DNA from: Silvimonas terrae | Lineage (GTDB): Bacteria; Pseudomonadota; Gammaproteobacteria; Burkholderiales; Chitinibacteraceae | Reading direction: 5' to 3' | NCBI RefSeq assembly: GCF_014202765.1 | Contig: NZ_JACHHN010000004.1 | Location: 124,001-188,000, forward strand | Length of the DNA: 64,000 bases | Part shown: positions 44,450 through 53,892 of the stretch, in pieces | Layout of the letters: every line of letters starts with the position of its first letter | Position numbering within the stretch: the stretch's first letter is position 1 | Notes under the pieces: model-generated | Databases searched by the model: none | Told to the model about the DNA's origin: nothing | What the model saw: only the letters and a program-made list of their open reading frames with translations | Made by a program: the position numbers and the translations under genes

Positions 44450-44505
44450 ATGGAGCCAATGCTCCTGTAATGAATGACCAATTCAATGATCCATTCAGCA
44501 ATCCA

Positions 44506-45318
44506 TCAAGATGCTGCGGTCAATTCAAAACCCGGATTATCCGTGTCATTGGTTTTCACCACCAGGACCTTCACGCTATTGGGTGTGACAGCGGAAATAC
44601 CTTGTTGCGGCACCACTGTAATCAGCCAGTCGGCATTGTCATCCAGTGAGGTCGCGGTCGAGGTAAAGATCGGGGTTTTGGAGCCTGCATTGGTCACCAC
44701 GACCGTCACCGAGCCCCCGTCCAGATCAATCGAATCATTGCCGGATGCCGGGTAAGCCGTTTTGAACCCGACATTGCCCGCCACCGGTACCGCGCTAGCC
44801 AGGTTATCAGTGGCCTTCAGCACATACACATCCACACTACCGGCGTTGAACGCAGCATTCAGAATCCGCACGCGGGCCTGGGTAGACAGCAGACCCTTCT
44901 CATACGGATCATCAATCAACACCGCGTCGTTGGTTGCGCTGGTGCCGGCGACAAAGGCATAGGTGTATTTGTGGCCCGTCGCCGCGTTGAATGTGGCCGT
45001 AGAAATGGGTGCGGTCGTGCCGGTCAGGCTGGCGGTCACGGTGGTGGAACCGGTACTGACATCGTAATACGCCTTCACGCCCAGATAAGCCAGGCCGCTG
45101 GCGGAGTTGGTGCCGTTGGTGGCGACATCAACGGTCGGGCCGTCCGGGAAGGCATTGATCACGCGCAGCGCAGGCTTGCTCAGCCCCAGGCGATCATCCG
45201 GGCCATCGTCACCGCCGCAAGCGGTCAGCATCAACAAGGAACCCAGACCGGCAATCAGGGCCACGGCTTTGATCCAGCCAGACAGACCTTTTTTATGACT
45301 TGAATATGCACCCGACAT
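44506..45318 (-). CDS. DUF4397-domain lipoprotein
   Basis: A 270-residue exported lipoprotein: signal helix at about 15-33 with lipobox LTAC, then GGDDGPDD. Two DUF4397-like modules follow, seen as LRVINAFPDGPTVDV (about 51-65) and VRILNAAFNAGSVDVYV (about 151-167). The family is found in cell-surface proteins; its function is unknown. The ATG at 45318 follows GGAGAA; the frame start at 45339 has no site. Confidence 0.85.
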   Translation of the reverse strand: MSGAYSSHKKGLSGWIKAVALIAGLGSLLMLTACGGDDGPDDRLGLSKPALRVINAFPDGPTVDVATNGTNSASGLAYLGVKAYYDVSTGSTTVTASLTGTTAPISTATFNAATGHKYTYAFVAGTSATNDAVLIDDPYEKGLLSTQARVRILNAAFNAGSVDVYVLKATDNLASAVPVAGNVGFKTAYPASGNDSIDLDGGSVTVVVTNAGSKTPIFTSTATSLDDNADWLITVVPQQGISAVTPNSVKVLVVKTNDTDNPGFELTAAS

Positions 45319-45870
45319 GATGAATTCTCCTTCGTTCAATTAGACTTGATCTGCCCATGCAGACCCGGCGGCTGTGAACGAAAGATAAGGCGGCCATTAC
45401 CCCCTTCATACCGGTATGTATCCTTGTTTAAACCAGGAATAAGCTGACATATTCTGACAATGCAGGTTTTAAATACCCACGCCTTAGTCCACCTTCAGGC
45501 AATGAATGGTGAGATAACGCCGACGCTGATTCATTGTATTTATCCGGATAAATCAATCTCTTATCCGGATTGATTGGTAATTCAATCCTGGCTGGCTGAC
45601 AGCCTCACACCGACACGCCCTGTCATCAGCCACTGAACCGGCTACGGCGGTGTATGTCAGACCGTCGGCACGCGCACGGCCCGGTACGCGCGGTATAATC
45701 GCTGCCTTCGCGCTGCGGGCCGCCAGGCCGCGCCGGTCATGCTTCATGCCAAACTGAAATATTCTTAGGTTTACAAAGATTTTGCAGATATAAGCCGACG
45801 CATTAACATGGCGCCCTGGGCTAACTCGCCCGATAATTCCCATAATTTCTGTAACCCACAAGGTTGCTAC
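45319..45870. other. Divergent regulatory region before metNIQ
   Basis: 552 bp with no convincing gene. Notable items are a perfect 12-bp palindrome CATACCGGTATG (45407-45418), overlapping inverted repeats at 45542-45575 (separate entry), and a TATAAT box at 45694-45699 without a good -35. I do not see a known SAM riboswitch fold by eye. Confidence 0.5.
45542..45575. repeat. Overlapping, mutually exclusive inverted repeats upstream of metN
   Basis: Pair 1: ATCCGGATAA (45542-45551) with TTATCCGGAT (45561-45570), perfect, nine-base loop. Pair 2: AATCAATC (45551-45558) with GATTGATT (45568-45575), perfect. The pairs share bases and cannot form together. The element lies about 300 bp upstream of metN. 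Confidence 0.6.
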
Positions 45871-46881
45871 GTGATTGAATTCATTGATGTCCACAAATCG
45901 TTTGATGTGGATGGCCGGGCTGTTCCGGCACTCAACGGTATTGATCTGAAGATCGAAGCCGGTGAAATTTTTGGCATCATCGGCCACTCTGGCGCGGGCA
46001 AGTCCACGCTGGTGCGGCTCATTAACTTGCTGGAAAAACCCACCTCTGGCCGCGTCCTGGTCGATAACCAGGAAATCAGCGCCAGCAATGCGGACGACTT
46101 GCGCGAGCAACGGCGTGGCATTGGCATGATTTTCCAGCACTTCAACCTGCTTTCCAGCAAAACCGTGTTTGATAACGTCGCGTTTCCGCTGCGGCTGGCG
46201 GGGTCTTACTCGCCGGCGCAGATCAAGGAGCGTGTCGGGCAATTGCTGGCCCGCGTGGGTTTGACCGAGCACGCCAGCAAATATCCAGCGCAATTATCGG
46301 GCGGCCAGAAACAACGCGTGGGGATTGCCCGCGCACTGGCGACCAACCCCAAGGTGCTGCTGTGCGATGAAGCCACCAGCGCACTGGACCCGCAAACCAC
46401 CCAATCCGTGTTGCAGTTGCTGGCCGAGATCAACCGCGAGTTCAATCTGACCATCGTGGTGATCACACACGAAATGGACGTGATCCGCCGCATTGGCGAC
46501 CGCGTAGCGGTGCTGGATGCCGGCAAGATTGTAGAAGTAGGCGCGGTGGCGGACGTATTCCTGCATCCGCAACACCTCACCACCCAGCGTTTTGTGCAGG
46601 AAGCCGAAAACGTCGATGAGGCCGATGAGCACGACGCCTTTGCCCACGTGCCTGGCCGCATCGTGCGGCTGACCTTCCGCGGCGAGCAAACCTATGAACC
46701 CGTGCTGGGTCAGGTGGCGCGGGAAACCGGTATCGATTTTTCCATCCTGTCCGGCCGGATTGATCGCATCAAGGACACCCCGTACGGGCAGTTGATCCTG
46801 TCCGTCACCGGCGGCAACCCGGATACCGCCTTGCAACACTTTGCCGATGCCGGCCTGACCGTGGAGGTACTGCGCGGATGA
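45871..46881 (+). CDS. metN: Methionine ABC transporter ATP-binding protein
   Basis: MetN, 336 residues. Walker A is GHSGAGKST (about 38-46), the ABC signature [15 protein letters not shown] is near 140, and Walker B is [12 protein letters not shown]. The C-terminal NIL/ACT-like domain (about 260-336) is the site where methionine inhibits transport. The start is GTG at 45871 (family N-terminus [11 protein letters not shown]), preceded by AAGG. Its stop overlaps the metI ATG by 4 bp. Confidence 0.97.
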   Translation: MIEFIDVHKSFDVDGRAVPALNGIDLKIEAGEIFGIIGHSGAGKSTLVRLINLLEKPTSGRVLVDNQEISASNADDLREQRRGIGMIFQHFNLLSSKTVFDNVAFPLRLAGSYSPAQIKERVGQLLARVGLTEHASKYPAQLSGGQKQRVGIARALATNPKVLLCDEATSALDPQTTQSVLQLLAEINREFNLTIVVITHEMDVIRRIGDRVAVLDAGKIVEVGAVADVFLHPQHLTTQRFVQEAENVDEADEHDAFAHVPGRIVRLTFRGEQTYEPVLGQVARETGIDFSILSGRIDRIKDTPYGQLILSVTGGNPDTALQHFADAGLTVEVLRG

Positions 46882-47543
46882 ACGAACTCTTTACCAATGT
46901 GGACTGGTCCGACATCTGGCAGGCCACGCAAGATACCTTGCTGATGGTCAGTGGCTCGTTTGTGTTCACCATGCTGCTGGGCTTGCCACTCGGGATCATG
47001 CTGTTTCTGACGGACCGCCGCCAGTTGCTGGAACAGCGCGGCATTTACACCCTGCTGGCCGCCATCACCAACATTCTGCGTTCCATCCCGTTTGTGATTC
47101 TGCTGATTACGGTGATCCCGCTCACGCTGTTACTGGTGGGCACGTCTTTGGGCGTTCAGGGCGCCATTGTGCCGCTGGTGATCGGCGCGACCCCGTTCTT
47201 TGCCCGTCTGGTTGAAACCGCACTGCGCGAGGTCGATCGCGGCGTGCTGGAAGCAAGCCAGGCGATGGGCGCCACGACCAGACAAATCGTGTTTGGCGTG
47301 CTCTTGCCGGAATCCCGCCCGGGTTTGATCGCCGGTGCGACGACGACACTTATCACGCTTATCTCTTATAGCGCCATGTCTGGCGTGGTCGGCGGTGGCG
47401 GCCTGGGTGATCTGGCAATTCGCTATGGTTACCAGCGTTTTCAGACCGATGTGATGGTGGTGACCGTGGTCATCCTCATCGTACTGGTGCAAATCCTGCA
47501 AATGATCGGCGACAAACTGGTCGTGCATTTCTCACGCAAATAA
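46878..47543 (+). CDS. metI: Methionine ABC transporter permease
   Basis: MetI, 221 residues, five hydrophobic helices. It carries the cytoplasmic EAA loop [20 protein letters not shown] (about 133-152) that docks on MetN. Translationally coupled to metN (ATGA overlap) and 130 bp upstream of metQ. Confidence 0.97.
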   Translation: MNELFTNVDWSDIWQATQDTLLMVSGSFVFTMLLGLPLGIMLFLTDRRQLLEQRGIYTLLAAITNILRSIPFVILLITVIPLTLLLVGTSLGVQGAIVPLVIGATPFFARLVETALREVDRGVLEASQAMGATTRQIVFGVLLPESRPGLIAGATTTLITLISYSAMSGVVGGGGLGDLAIRYGYQRFQTDVMVVTVVILIVLVQILQMIGDKLVVHFSRK

Positions 47544-47673
47544 GCGGGGTCTGTGCATGCTGCGCCTTTATGACTGTTGATGCGGTGGCATCCGTTCACC
47601 GAAAACATCCAAAACCCAACCCGTTTGTTCCTGTGTGAACACCCGGACAAAACTGCGAAAGGAAACCGCAATA

Positions 47674-48447
47674 ATGAAAAAACTGCTGACTCTGCTGGCC
47701 GCCGCGCTGGCCTTCAACGCCCACGCGGCAGAGAAACTGACCGTGGCCGCCACCGCCGTGCCGCACGCCGAAATTCTGGAATTTGTAAAACCCATCCTCG
47801 CCAAACAAGGCGTGGATCTGGATATCAAAGTGTTCACCGACTACGTGCAACCGAACATTCAAGTGTCGGAAAAACGTCTGGACGCCAACTTCTTCCAGCA
47901 CAAGCCGTATCTGACCGAATTCAACAAAGGCAAGGGCACCAATCTGGTGACCGTGGTGGGCGTGCATGTTGAGCCGTTTGGTGCGTACTCCAGCAAGGTT
48001 AAAAAGCTGGCCGACCTGCCCGATGGCGCCACCGTAGCGATCCCCAACGATGCCACCAACGGCGGCCGTGCCCTGCTGCTGCTGGATAAAGAAGGCGTGA
48101 TCAAGCTGAAAGACGAGAACAACATCTTGTCTACGCCCAAAGACGTTGCGCAAAACCCCAAGCACCTGAAGTTCCGTGAGCTGGAAGCCGCCACCCTGCC
48201 GCGCGTGCTCAACCAGGTAGACCTGGCGCTGATCAACACCAACTACGCCCTGCAAGCCAAGCTGAACCCGACGCGTGATGCGCTGGCCATCGAAGGCGCG
48301 CAATCGCCGTACGTGAACTACCTGGTCGCCCGTCCGGACAACAAGGATAGCGACGCCATCAAGAAACTGGCCGCCGCCCTGACCAGCCCGGAAACAAAGA
48401 AATTCATTCAGGACAAGTACAAGGGTGCCGTTGTTCCAGCATTCTGA
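47674..48447 (+). CDS. metQ: Methionine-binding protein of the MetNIQ transporter
   Basis: MetQ, 257 residues. The signal peptide (1-18, ending NAHA) is a plain signal-peptidase I type; there is no lipobox cysteine, unlike E. coli MetQ, so the mature protein may be free in the periplasm. The NLPA-type body is clear: DANFFQHKPYLTEFN, IPNDATNGGRALLLL and LINTNYALQA. The ATG at 47674 follows AAAGGAAAC; an in-frame start at 47635 was rejected. A terminator follows. Confidence 0.95.
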   Translation: MKKLLTLLAAALAFNAHAAEKLTVAATAVPHAEILEFVKPILAKQGVDLDIKVFTDYVQPNIQVSEKRLDANFFQHKPYLTEFNKGKGTNLVTVVGVHVEPFGAYSSKVKKLADLPDGATVAIPNDATNGGRALLLLDKEGVIKLKDENNILSTPKDVAQNPKHLKFRELEAATLPRVLNQVDLALINTNYALQAKLNPTRDALAIEGAQSPYVNYLVARPDNKDSDAIKKLAAALTSPETKKFIQDKYKGAVVPAF

Positions 48448-48476
48448 CCCGCACCGGGCCTGATCTTGCAGTAGCT

Positions 48477-48505
48477 GAAAAACCCGGCTTTATGCCGGGT
48501 TTTTC
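48477..48505 (+). terminator. Terminator of metNIQ
   Basis: Stem AACCCGGC/GCCGGGTT (48481-48488 with 48494-48501), five-base loop, then TTTT. Confidence 0.88.
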
Positions 48506-48712
48506 CATATCCACCATACCTTGGGTGTGAGCCACTTCACGCCATGGCTACCGTCTGACCAGATCACCTTGCGATAGCTTGCTGCACCGCAAAAAGAAGG
48601 CTATATCCAGAATCGGCGAAGGCTATTACACGCCAAAACAATATAAAGTCAGTCACGAGAAAGTAAGATAGTGCCGTAGCGGGGGTATTTCCGACCACTT
48701 CAGGAGAACAGC

Positions 48713-49288
48713 ATGAAAATGCAAACCTGGTGCGGCGGGCTACTCGCCTTGCTGCTTAGTACCATGGCTCACGCCACGTTGTTCGATGTGAGTTATTCAG
48801 TCACCCGGGGTGATCAGACCCTGCTGGCGTTTTCCGGTTATCTGACTGGTGAACTCTCCGGCAATCTGGTCACCGATATCAGCGACGTTCATCTGACCAG
48901 TTCAATCTGGCCAGAACTGGACACCTTTAGCGTCTTTGGTTGCTGCTCTTTGAAAAAACCGGCGGTGTTTTCGCTCGATGGCAGCCAGAACAGTTTTGTG
49001 CTGGAAAGCAATGCCGGCCATTCAGATCTTGTCTGGTGGCCGCAAACCTTGCTTTCCGGTCAGGCCACTGCCCTGGTTTTCGGCTACAACACCCTCACCA
49101 ACCGGGTGGTGGGGAGCAGTTTCTTCCCGCCCTTCAACGGCAATACCAATACCGTCTGGAGCATGAATGCGGTCAGCGCTGTACCGGAGCCGGAAAGCTG
49201 GCTCTTGCTGGCCGGTGGGCTCGGGGTGATCGCACTGGTCGCCAGAAGACGAACCCGTTCACGCCCGATTGAACTCGTCGCCGCCTGA
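48713..49288 (+). CDS. PEP-CTERM sorting-signal protein 1
   Basis: A 191-residue exported protein. It has a signal peptide (about 1-21, ending AHA) and a C-terminal PEP-CTERM tail: VPEPESWLLL, a hydrophobic helix and an Arg-rich end (RRRTRS). Such tails are processed by exosortase, which usually goes with exopolysaccharide or biofilm matrix. The middle contains a CC pair (FGCCSLK) and DGSQNSF, shared with the next gene. No exosortase gene is in the window. It ends at a terminator. Confidence 0.88.
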   Translation: MKMQTWCGGLLALLLSTMAHATLFDVSYSVTRGDQTLLAFSGYLTGELSGNLVTDISDVHLTSSIWPELDTFSVFGCCSLKKPAVFSLDGSQNSFVLESNAGHSDLVWWPQTLLSGQATALVFGYNTLTNRVVGSSFFPPFNGNTNTVWSMNAVSAVPEPESWLLLAGGLGVIALVARRRTRSRPIELVAA

Positions 49289-49309
49289 GTGCGACTTTGT
49301 TCAAGACCC

Positions 49310-49338
49310 AAAAGGGCAGGGTTCCCCCTGCCCTTTTT
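49310..49338 (+). terminator. Terminator after PEP-CTERM gene 1
   Basis: Stem AAGGGCAGGG/CCCTGCCCTT (49312-49321 with 49326-49335) with a four-base loop and a T-run. Confidence 0.9.
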
Positions 49339-49510
49339 CATGCTACCTGCCGGCTGGCGGCCAGCCGGCCCGGGGCTGATCAATGGCGGCATTTTGCATT
49401 GCAGCACGCAGGGCGCCCAACTATAGACATTCTTGATAAGACCATTCCATACCCGCTCATAACCCGTTGGTGTTGATCCACAACACCAACACTTTGTCAT
49501 GGAGAGCGAG

Positions 49511-50143
49511 ATGAGAATGCACCTTTGGACGCTTGGGCTAGCCACGCTTCTGGCGGCGGGCACCAGTGCGGCCCAGCAGTTCGACTTCAGTTTTGAAATC
49601 AACCAGTCCGGCCTGCCCAATGACGGCGTACTGTTCCAGGGCCACGCTGACGGTGATTTGGCCGGCAATCTGATCACCAATCTATCCAGCATCTTTATTA
49701 CGGTGACGGGCGAGTTGAACGGCTCGCCCCTGACCAACGCGCCAGGCAGCTATTTCGCCAATTACACCTGTTGTGATGCGACAGCGGCAGGAGCTGGCCT
49801 CGGCACTCTTTCGGTGGATGGCTCGCAAAACAACTTCCTGTTTGTCAGTAACTGGATGGGGCAGCCACTATCCATCCTCTGGGATCCACAATCGAGCAGT
49901 GATCCGCAATACGCCAGCTTTACCGCTTATGTCTCCAGCTATTACGGCACGCCCTCCAACGCCACCCAATGGATGGGCGGTCTGTTCCCGGGCTGGAACA
50001 AATTCGACTACAGCGCCTGGACCCTGACTACCGTGCCCAGCGTGCCGGAACCCGAAACCTGGGCCTTGCTGGGTACCGGGTTGATCCTTCCTGCCGCGGC
50101 ACGCTTTCGCAAACGACAACCAGTGACGCACCTGCCGGCCTAG
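49511..50143 (+). CDS. PEP-CTERM sorting-signal protein 2
   Basis: A 210-residue paralogue of the preceding protein: signal peptide (about 1-20), a matching GDLAGNLITNLSSI segment, a CC pair (YTCCDAT), DGSQNNF, and the C-terminal tail VPEPETWALLG, hydrophobic helix and RKR. The ATG at 49511 follows GGAGAGCGAG. Each copy has its own terminator, so the two are separate units that probably arose by tandem duplication. Confidence 0.87.
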   Translation: MRMHLWTLGLATLLAAGTSAAQQFDFSFEINQSGLPNDGVLFQGHADGDLAGNLITNLSSIFITVTGELNGSPLTNAPGSYFANYTCCDATAAGAGLGTLSVDGSQNNFLFVSNWMGQPLSILWDPQSSSDPQYASFTAYVSSYYGTPSNATQWMGGLFPGWNKFDYSAWTLTTVPSVPEPETWALLGTGLILPAAARFRKRQPVTHLPA

Positions 50144-50163
50144 CCCGAAAGGTGCCCCAAAAC

Positions 50164-50194
50164 AAAAAAGGGCAGGATCAACCTGCCCTTTCTT
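50164..50194. terminator. Bidirectional terminator after PEP-CTERM gene 2
   Basis: Stem GGGCAGG/CCTGCCC (50170-50176 with 50182-50188), extended by AAA/TTT, five-base loop. It serves the convergent PEP-CTERM and dioxygenase genes. Confidence 0.85.
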
Positions 50195-50213
50195 ATGGCG
50201 GCAAGCCGTGTAC

Positions 50214-51011
50214 TTATTGCGTGGGCAACTCGCCAAAGCGGTAGATATCCATACCCAGCACGCCTTCGGTAATGGCCGTGTATTCGCGCACCGCCACTTC
50301 TTCATGCGCCGCCCCCATCGCCACAAACAGCGGCAGGATGTGATCTTGTGACGGATGCGCCCGCACGCCGCCAGGGGCCTGAGTACGGTAATTGAGCACG
50401 CCGTCCACATCCCGCGCGGTCACGTGTTCATGCATCCAGTCCATGAACTCTGGCACATACGCCGGAATCTGCGGGCCGCTGGAAACCCCGGGTACGATAT
50501 CCCGCAGGTTATGCGTGATGCTGCCCGAGCCAATGATCAGCACGCCGTCATCCCGCAAGGTGTTCAAGGCGTGGCCCACGGCGTAGTGCCAGTCGGTATC
50601 GCGCCGCAAATCCAGCGCCAGTTGAATGACCGGGATATCCCCTTCCGGGTACATGGATTTGAGCGGTACCCAGGCACCATGATCCAGCCCGCGTTGCGGG
50701 TCCTGGATGATGCTCAGGCCCAACTCGCCAAACTCATCCGCAATTTCCCGCGCCAGGATGGGGTCGCCGGTGACCGGATACTGTTGTTCGTAGAGCGGTG
50801 CCGGGAAACCATAAAAGTCATGGATGGTTTCCAGATCATCCGCAGCGGTCACACCACTGTTTTCATGATGCCAGTGCGCCGACACCATCAGCACCGCACG
50901 CGGACGCGGCAGACTGGCAGCAACACGGGCCCAGGCCTCGCCCGTTGCACCGGCGTCCAGCGCCAGCATGGGTGAGCCATGAGAGACAAACAGGGTCGGC
51001 AAGCGGGACAT
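50214..51011 (-). CDS. DODA-type extradiol aromatic ring-opening dioxygenase (YgiD-like)
   Basis: A 265-residue class III extradiol dioxygenase homologue. Metal-ligand histidines are visible in FVSHGSPM (about 8-15), SAHWHHENSG (about 44-53) and LDHGAWVPL (about 108-116), with GSGSITHNL near 162. YgiD of E. coli opens 4,5-DOPA; the natural substrate is uncertain. GAAGGA precedes the ATG at 51011. It is divergent from the PilZ gene at 51235. Confidence 0.9.
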   Translation of the reverse strand: MSRLPTLFVSHGSPMLALDAGATGEAWARVAASLPRPRAVLMVSAHWHHENSGVTAADDLETIHDFYGFPAPLYEQQYPVTGDPILAREIADEFGELGLSIIQDPQRGLDHGAWVPLKSMYPEGDIPVIQLALDLRRDTDWHYAVGHALNTLRDDGVLIIGSGSITHNLRDIVPGVSSGPQIPAYVPEFMDWMHEHVTARDVDGVLNYRTQAPGGVRAHPSQDHILPLFVAMGAAHEEVAVREYTAITEGVLGMDIYRFGELPTQ

Positions 51012-51234
51012 GATGCTCTTCCTTCAAAGATACGTTTGATTGCTAGTCAGTGTGCATCACGCGTATCAATGTATAAACCAGTCAAAGCACAATGATTTGT
51101 TGCACTAATCGGGACAATACGTCTAGGCAAGTGCGTATTTGGGGTCACACTCATCTGTCACGCTGGTCTGCTGCTTAACGGCAGGGGGCGTTTTCTTGTA
51201 ATGTGTGCAGAAATTGATACTGCAAGCGAAACCC

Positions 51235-51666
51235 ATGCCGGACCATTCTGTACCCAGCCCCAATTTTTTCAGTGCTGGTTTTAACGAAATTCCCGTTCAG
51301 GACATGCGCAAAGAAAGCCGATACCTGGTGAACTGGCGCGTGGCGATCGTGTATTCCGAGACCGAAGAACGGCTATCGTTCCGGGGCCGGGCGTTTGATA
51401 TTTCCAATAGCGGTTTCAGTTTGCACTCTGATTTCAGCTTGCCCGGCTCTGACCGGGTGACGGTGCTGATCAGTATTCCGGCCACCGCCGCCGGTATGCG
51501 CCCCAAGATCGTCGAAGTGAAAAGCCGCGTGGTCTACACCGTGTTGTCTGGCGATTTGTTCCGTACCGGTATCCAGTTTGTTGAATTCAAGGGCGACGGC
51601 AAAAACCTGCTCAAGCAAACCCTGGCCGGACGTGTTCCCGCGCCGGTAGCCATCAAGCCTGAATAA
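51235..51666 (+). CDS. PilZ-domain protein, predicted c-di-GMP binder
   Basis: A 143-residue protein made almost entirely of one PilZ domain. It has both c-di-GMP motifs, RKESR (about 26-30, an RxxxR type) and DISNSG (about 57-62, DxSxxG type), so it should bind the second messenger. The target process cannot be told from sequence. The ATG at 51235 is a reasoned choice; a GTG at 51205 would add ten residues and both lack a strong ribosome site. A GC-rich hairpin without U-tract (51672-51690) separates it from tmk. Confidence 0.85.
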   Translation: MPDHSVPSPNFFSAGFNEIPVQDMRKESRYLVNWRVAIVYSETEERLSFRGRAFDISNSGFSLHSDFSLPGSDRVTVLISIPATAAGMRPKIVEVKSRVVYTVLSGDLFRTGIQFVEFKGDGKNLLKQTLAGRVPAPVAIKPE

Positions 51667-51740
51667 GTCCAGGCGGGGTTTCGCCCCGCCATGGCGTTCT
51701 GTGCGACAATCAGACCGATCTTTTCCGGCCCATTTTGACC

Positions 51741-52394
51741 ATGCAAAACCAGCTTGTCCCCCGTGGCCGCTTCATCTCGGTAGAAGGTGTAGATGGTGCG
51801 GGCAAAAGCACCCAGCTTTCCTGGATAGACCGCTGGCTGACCAACGCCCGCATTGCGCACGTGGTTACCCGCGAACCCGGCGGCACGCCGCTGGGTGAAA
51901 AGCTGCGTACCTTGCTGCTGAACGAACCCATGCATCTGGAAACAGAGGCGCTGCTGATGTTTGCCTCGCGCCGCGAGCATCTGGCCGGGGTAATCGAACC
52001 CGCACTGGAACGCGGCGAATGGGTGCTGTGCGACCGTTTCAGCGATGCCACCTACGCCTATCAAGGCGGTGGCCGCGGCTTGGCGCGTGAGAAATTCGAA
52101 GCGCTGGAGCGCTGGGTACAGCTGAGCGGTGCCCGCATGATCCAGCCCGATCTGACTTTGCTGTTTGATGTCCCGCCGGAAATCAGCCAGTCCCGGATTG
52201 CCCAAAGCCGAGAGCTGGACCGGTTCGAGCGCGAAGCCGCCAGTTTTCATGAGCGCGTGCGCAACGCCTATCTGGAACGCGCCCATGCCGCGCCGGAGCG
52301 TTTCCGCATCATTAATGCGGCCCGCCCCATCGACGTCATCCAGCAAGAATTGCATGTGCTGCTCAGTGGCTGGATGCGTGAGTCACTGGCATGA
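51741..52394 (+). CDS. tmk: Thymidylate kinase
   Basis: Tmk, 217 residues, phosphorylates dTMP to dTDP. P-loop [10 protein letters not shown] (about 16-25), DR(F/H) motif [17 protein letters not shown] (about 97-113), LID region near 140-155. The ATG at 51741 is used; the TTG two codons upstream is unlikely. Its stop overlaps the holB ATG (ATGA), as in the common tmk-holB pair. Confidence 0.98.
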   Translation: MQNQLVPRGRFISVEGVDGAGKSTQLSWIDRWLTNARIAHVVTREPGGTPLGEKLRTLLLNEPMHLETEALLMFASRREHLAGVIEPALERGEWVLCDRFSDATYAYQGGGRGLAREKFEALERWVQLSGARMIQPDLTLLFDVPPEISQSRIAQSRELDRFEREAASFHERVRNAYLERAHAAPERFRIINAARPIDVIQQELHVLLSGWMRESLA

Positions 52395-53419
52395 CGCAAT
52401 ACACGCTTTACCCCTGGCAAGAAGGCGCGTGGCAGCAGTTGATGCACGATCCGGCACGCCTGCCCCATGCGCTCTTGCTGACCGGTGAACCCGGCATTGG
52501 CAAGCGCCGTTTTGCCGAGCGCCTGGCCGCCTGGTACCTGTGCGAACACCCGGATAAACGCCTTGCCCCCTGTGGCGAGTGCGATGGCTGCCGCTGGCAG
52601 GCTGCCGGCAATCACCCGGATTTCCGCATTCTTGCGCCCAGTGACCCGGTGGATGAGGAACTGGAAGACACCACCAAGCCTAAGCGCAAGCAGCCCATTA
52701 TTGGCGTAGAAGATATCCGCGACCTGACCGATTTTGTGAACCTCTCCTCCCATCGCAACGGGGCGAAGGTGACGCTGGTCTATCCGGCCGAAGCCATGAA
52801 TACCGCCGCCGCCAATGCTTTTCTGAAAACGCTGGAAGAACCACCTGCGGGCGCCCAATTCATTCTGGTCACCCATCAGGCAAGGCGCTTGCTGCCGACC
52901 ATTCGCAGCCGCTGCCGCGTGCTGGCCCTGACCACGCCGGACACCGCCGCCGCAACCACCTGGCTGGAAGAACAAGGCGTGCGTGATGCGGCCGTCCACC
53001 TGGCCCATGCCGGCGGCTCGCCACTGGCCGCGCAAGAAGACGCCCAGGCCGAATGGTTGCCACTGCGGGCCAGCGTGCTGGACCAGATCAGCGCACCGCA
53101 GCATCTGAATGTGCTGGGGCTGGCTGCCGAAATCGAAAAAGCGAAGATCGAGCCGGCCAGAGTGATCGAATGGCTGCAGAAATGGACCCACGATCTGATT
53201 ACTTTGGGCATGTCCGGGCGGATTCGCTATTATCCAGATCGAACCGACGCACTGACCAAACTTGCGCCAAGAGCAAGCCGTATGCTGGTTTACGTCGACC
53301 GCTTGCAACAGGCACAACGCCTGGCGCACCATCCGCTCAATGCGCGGCTGGTTTTTGAATCGTTACTGTTCGACTACCTGGCCGCGTTGCGCGGCAAGCT
53401 GACAGGAAACCTGCCATGA
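52391..53419 (+). CDS. holB: DNA polymerase III subunit delta'
   Basis: HolB, 342 residues, the stator subunit of the clamp loader. The AAA+ fold has a degenerate P-loop GEPGIGKR (about 32-39), zinc-binding cysteines in CGECDGC (about 61-67) and the sensor segment [18 protein letters not shown] (about 145-162). It overlaps tmk by 4 bp upstream and the pilZ gene by 4 bp downstream. Confidence 0.97.
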   Translation: MTQYTLYPWQEGAWQQLMHDPARLPHALLLTGEPGIGKRRFAERLAAWYLCEHPDKRLAPCGECDGCRWQAAGNHPDFRILAPSDPVDEELEDTTKPKRKQPIIGVEDIRDLTDFVNLSSHRNGAKVTLVYPAEAMNTAAANAFLKTLEEPPAGAQFILVTHQARRLLPTIRSRCRVLALTTPDTAAATTWLEEQGVRDAAVHLAHAGGSPLAAQEDAQAEWLPLRASVLDQISAPQHLNVLGLAAEIEKAKIEPARVIEWLQKWTHDLITLGMSGRIRYYPDRTDALTKLAPRASRMLVYVDRLQQAQRLAHHPLNARLVFESLLFDYLAALRGKLTGNLP

Positions 53420-53781
53420 ACGAACCCGTACGCACCGGGACCACCCGCCCTGGTGTGCTATCGCTGAACATCAAGGAAAAGGCGGCGCTGTATGCGTCGT
53501 ATATGCCTTTTGTGAAAGGCGGCGGCATTTTCATTCCGACCAACAAGCCGTACCGGCTGGGTGACGAGGTGTTCATGCTGTTGTCGCTGCTGGACGATCC
53601 GGCCAAGATTGCGGTCTCCGGGCACGTCATCTGGCTGACCCCGCCCGGCGCGCACAACAACCACCAGCAGGGCATTGGCGTGCGTTTTTCCGGCAACGAA
53701 GCCGGCGCACAAGCCCGCAAGAAGATCGAGGCTTTGCTGGGCGGTTACCTGCAATCTGCCCGCACCACCCATACCATGTAG
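53416..53781 (+). CDS. pilZ: PilZ-type protein of the tmk-holB-pilZ operon
   Basis: A 121-residue PilZ-fold protein resembling the original PilZ of type IV pilus biogenesis. It lacks the RxxxR motif at the N-terminus and lacks DxSxxG, so it probably does not bind c-di-GMP. The pattern GGGIFIPTNKPYRLGDEVFMLL, SGHVIWLTP and GIGVRFS is characteristic. Position directly after holB (ATGA overlap) is conserved in many gamma- and betaproteobacteria. It is followed by a terminator hairpin. Confidence 0.93.
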   Translation: MNEPVRTGTTRPGVLSLNIKEKAALYASYMPFVKGGGIFIPTNKPYRLGDEVFMLLSLLDDPAKIAVSGHVIWLTPPGAHNNHQQGIGVRFSGNEAGAQARKKIEALLGGYLQSARTTHTM

Positions 53782-53819
53782 GACGCTTACCCGTTCCAGG
53801 GTAGCAACTCATTGATTTA

Positions 53820-53856
53820 CAATAAACAGGCCGCAAGTTTTGCGGCCTGTTTGTTT
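53820..53856 (+). terminator. Terminator hairpin after pilZ
   Basis: A perfect 13-bp stem (53824-53836 with 53840-53852), three-base loop, arms beginning and ending AAA/TTT. It may only reduce read-through into the DNase gene 37 bp further on. Confidence 0.8.
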
Positions 53857-53892
53857 CTTGCCGCCAACCGCCTCGCTCGTACCGGATTGCCC

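Noticed and set aside
45694-45699. TATAAT box as the metNIQ promoter
   Set aside because: No acceptable -35 at 16-18 bases; kept only as a remark in the intergenic entry.
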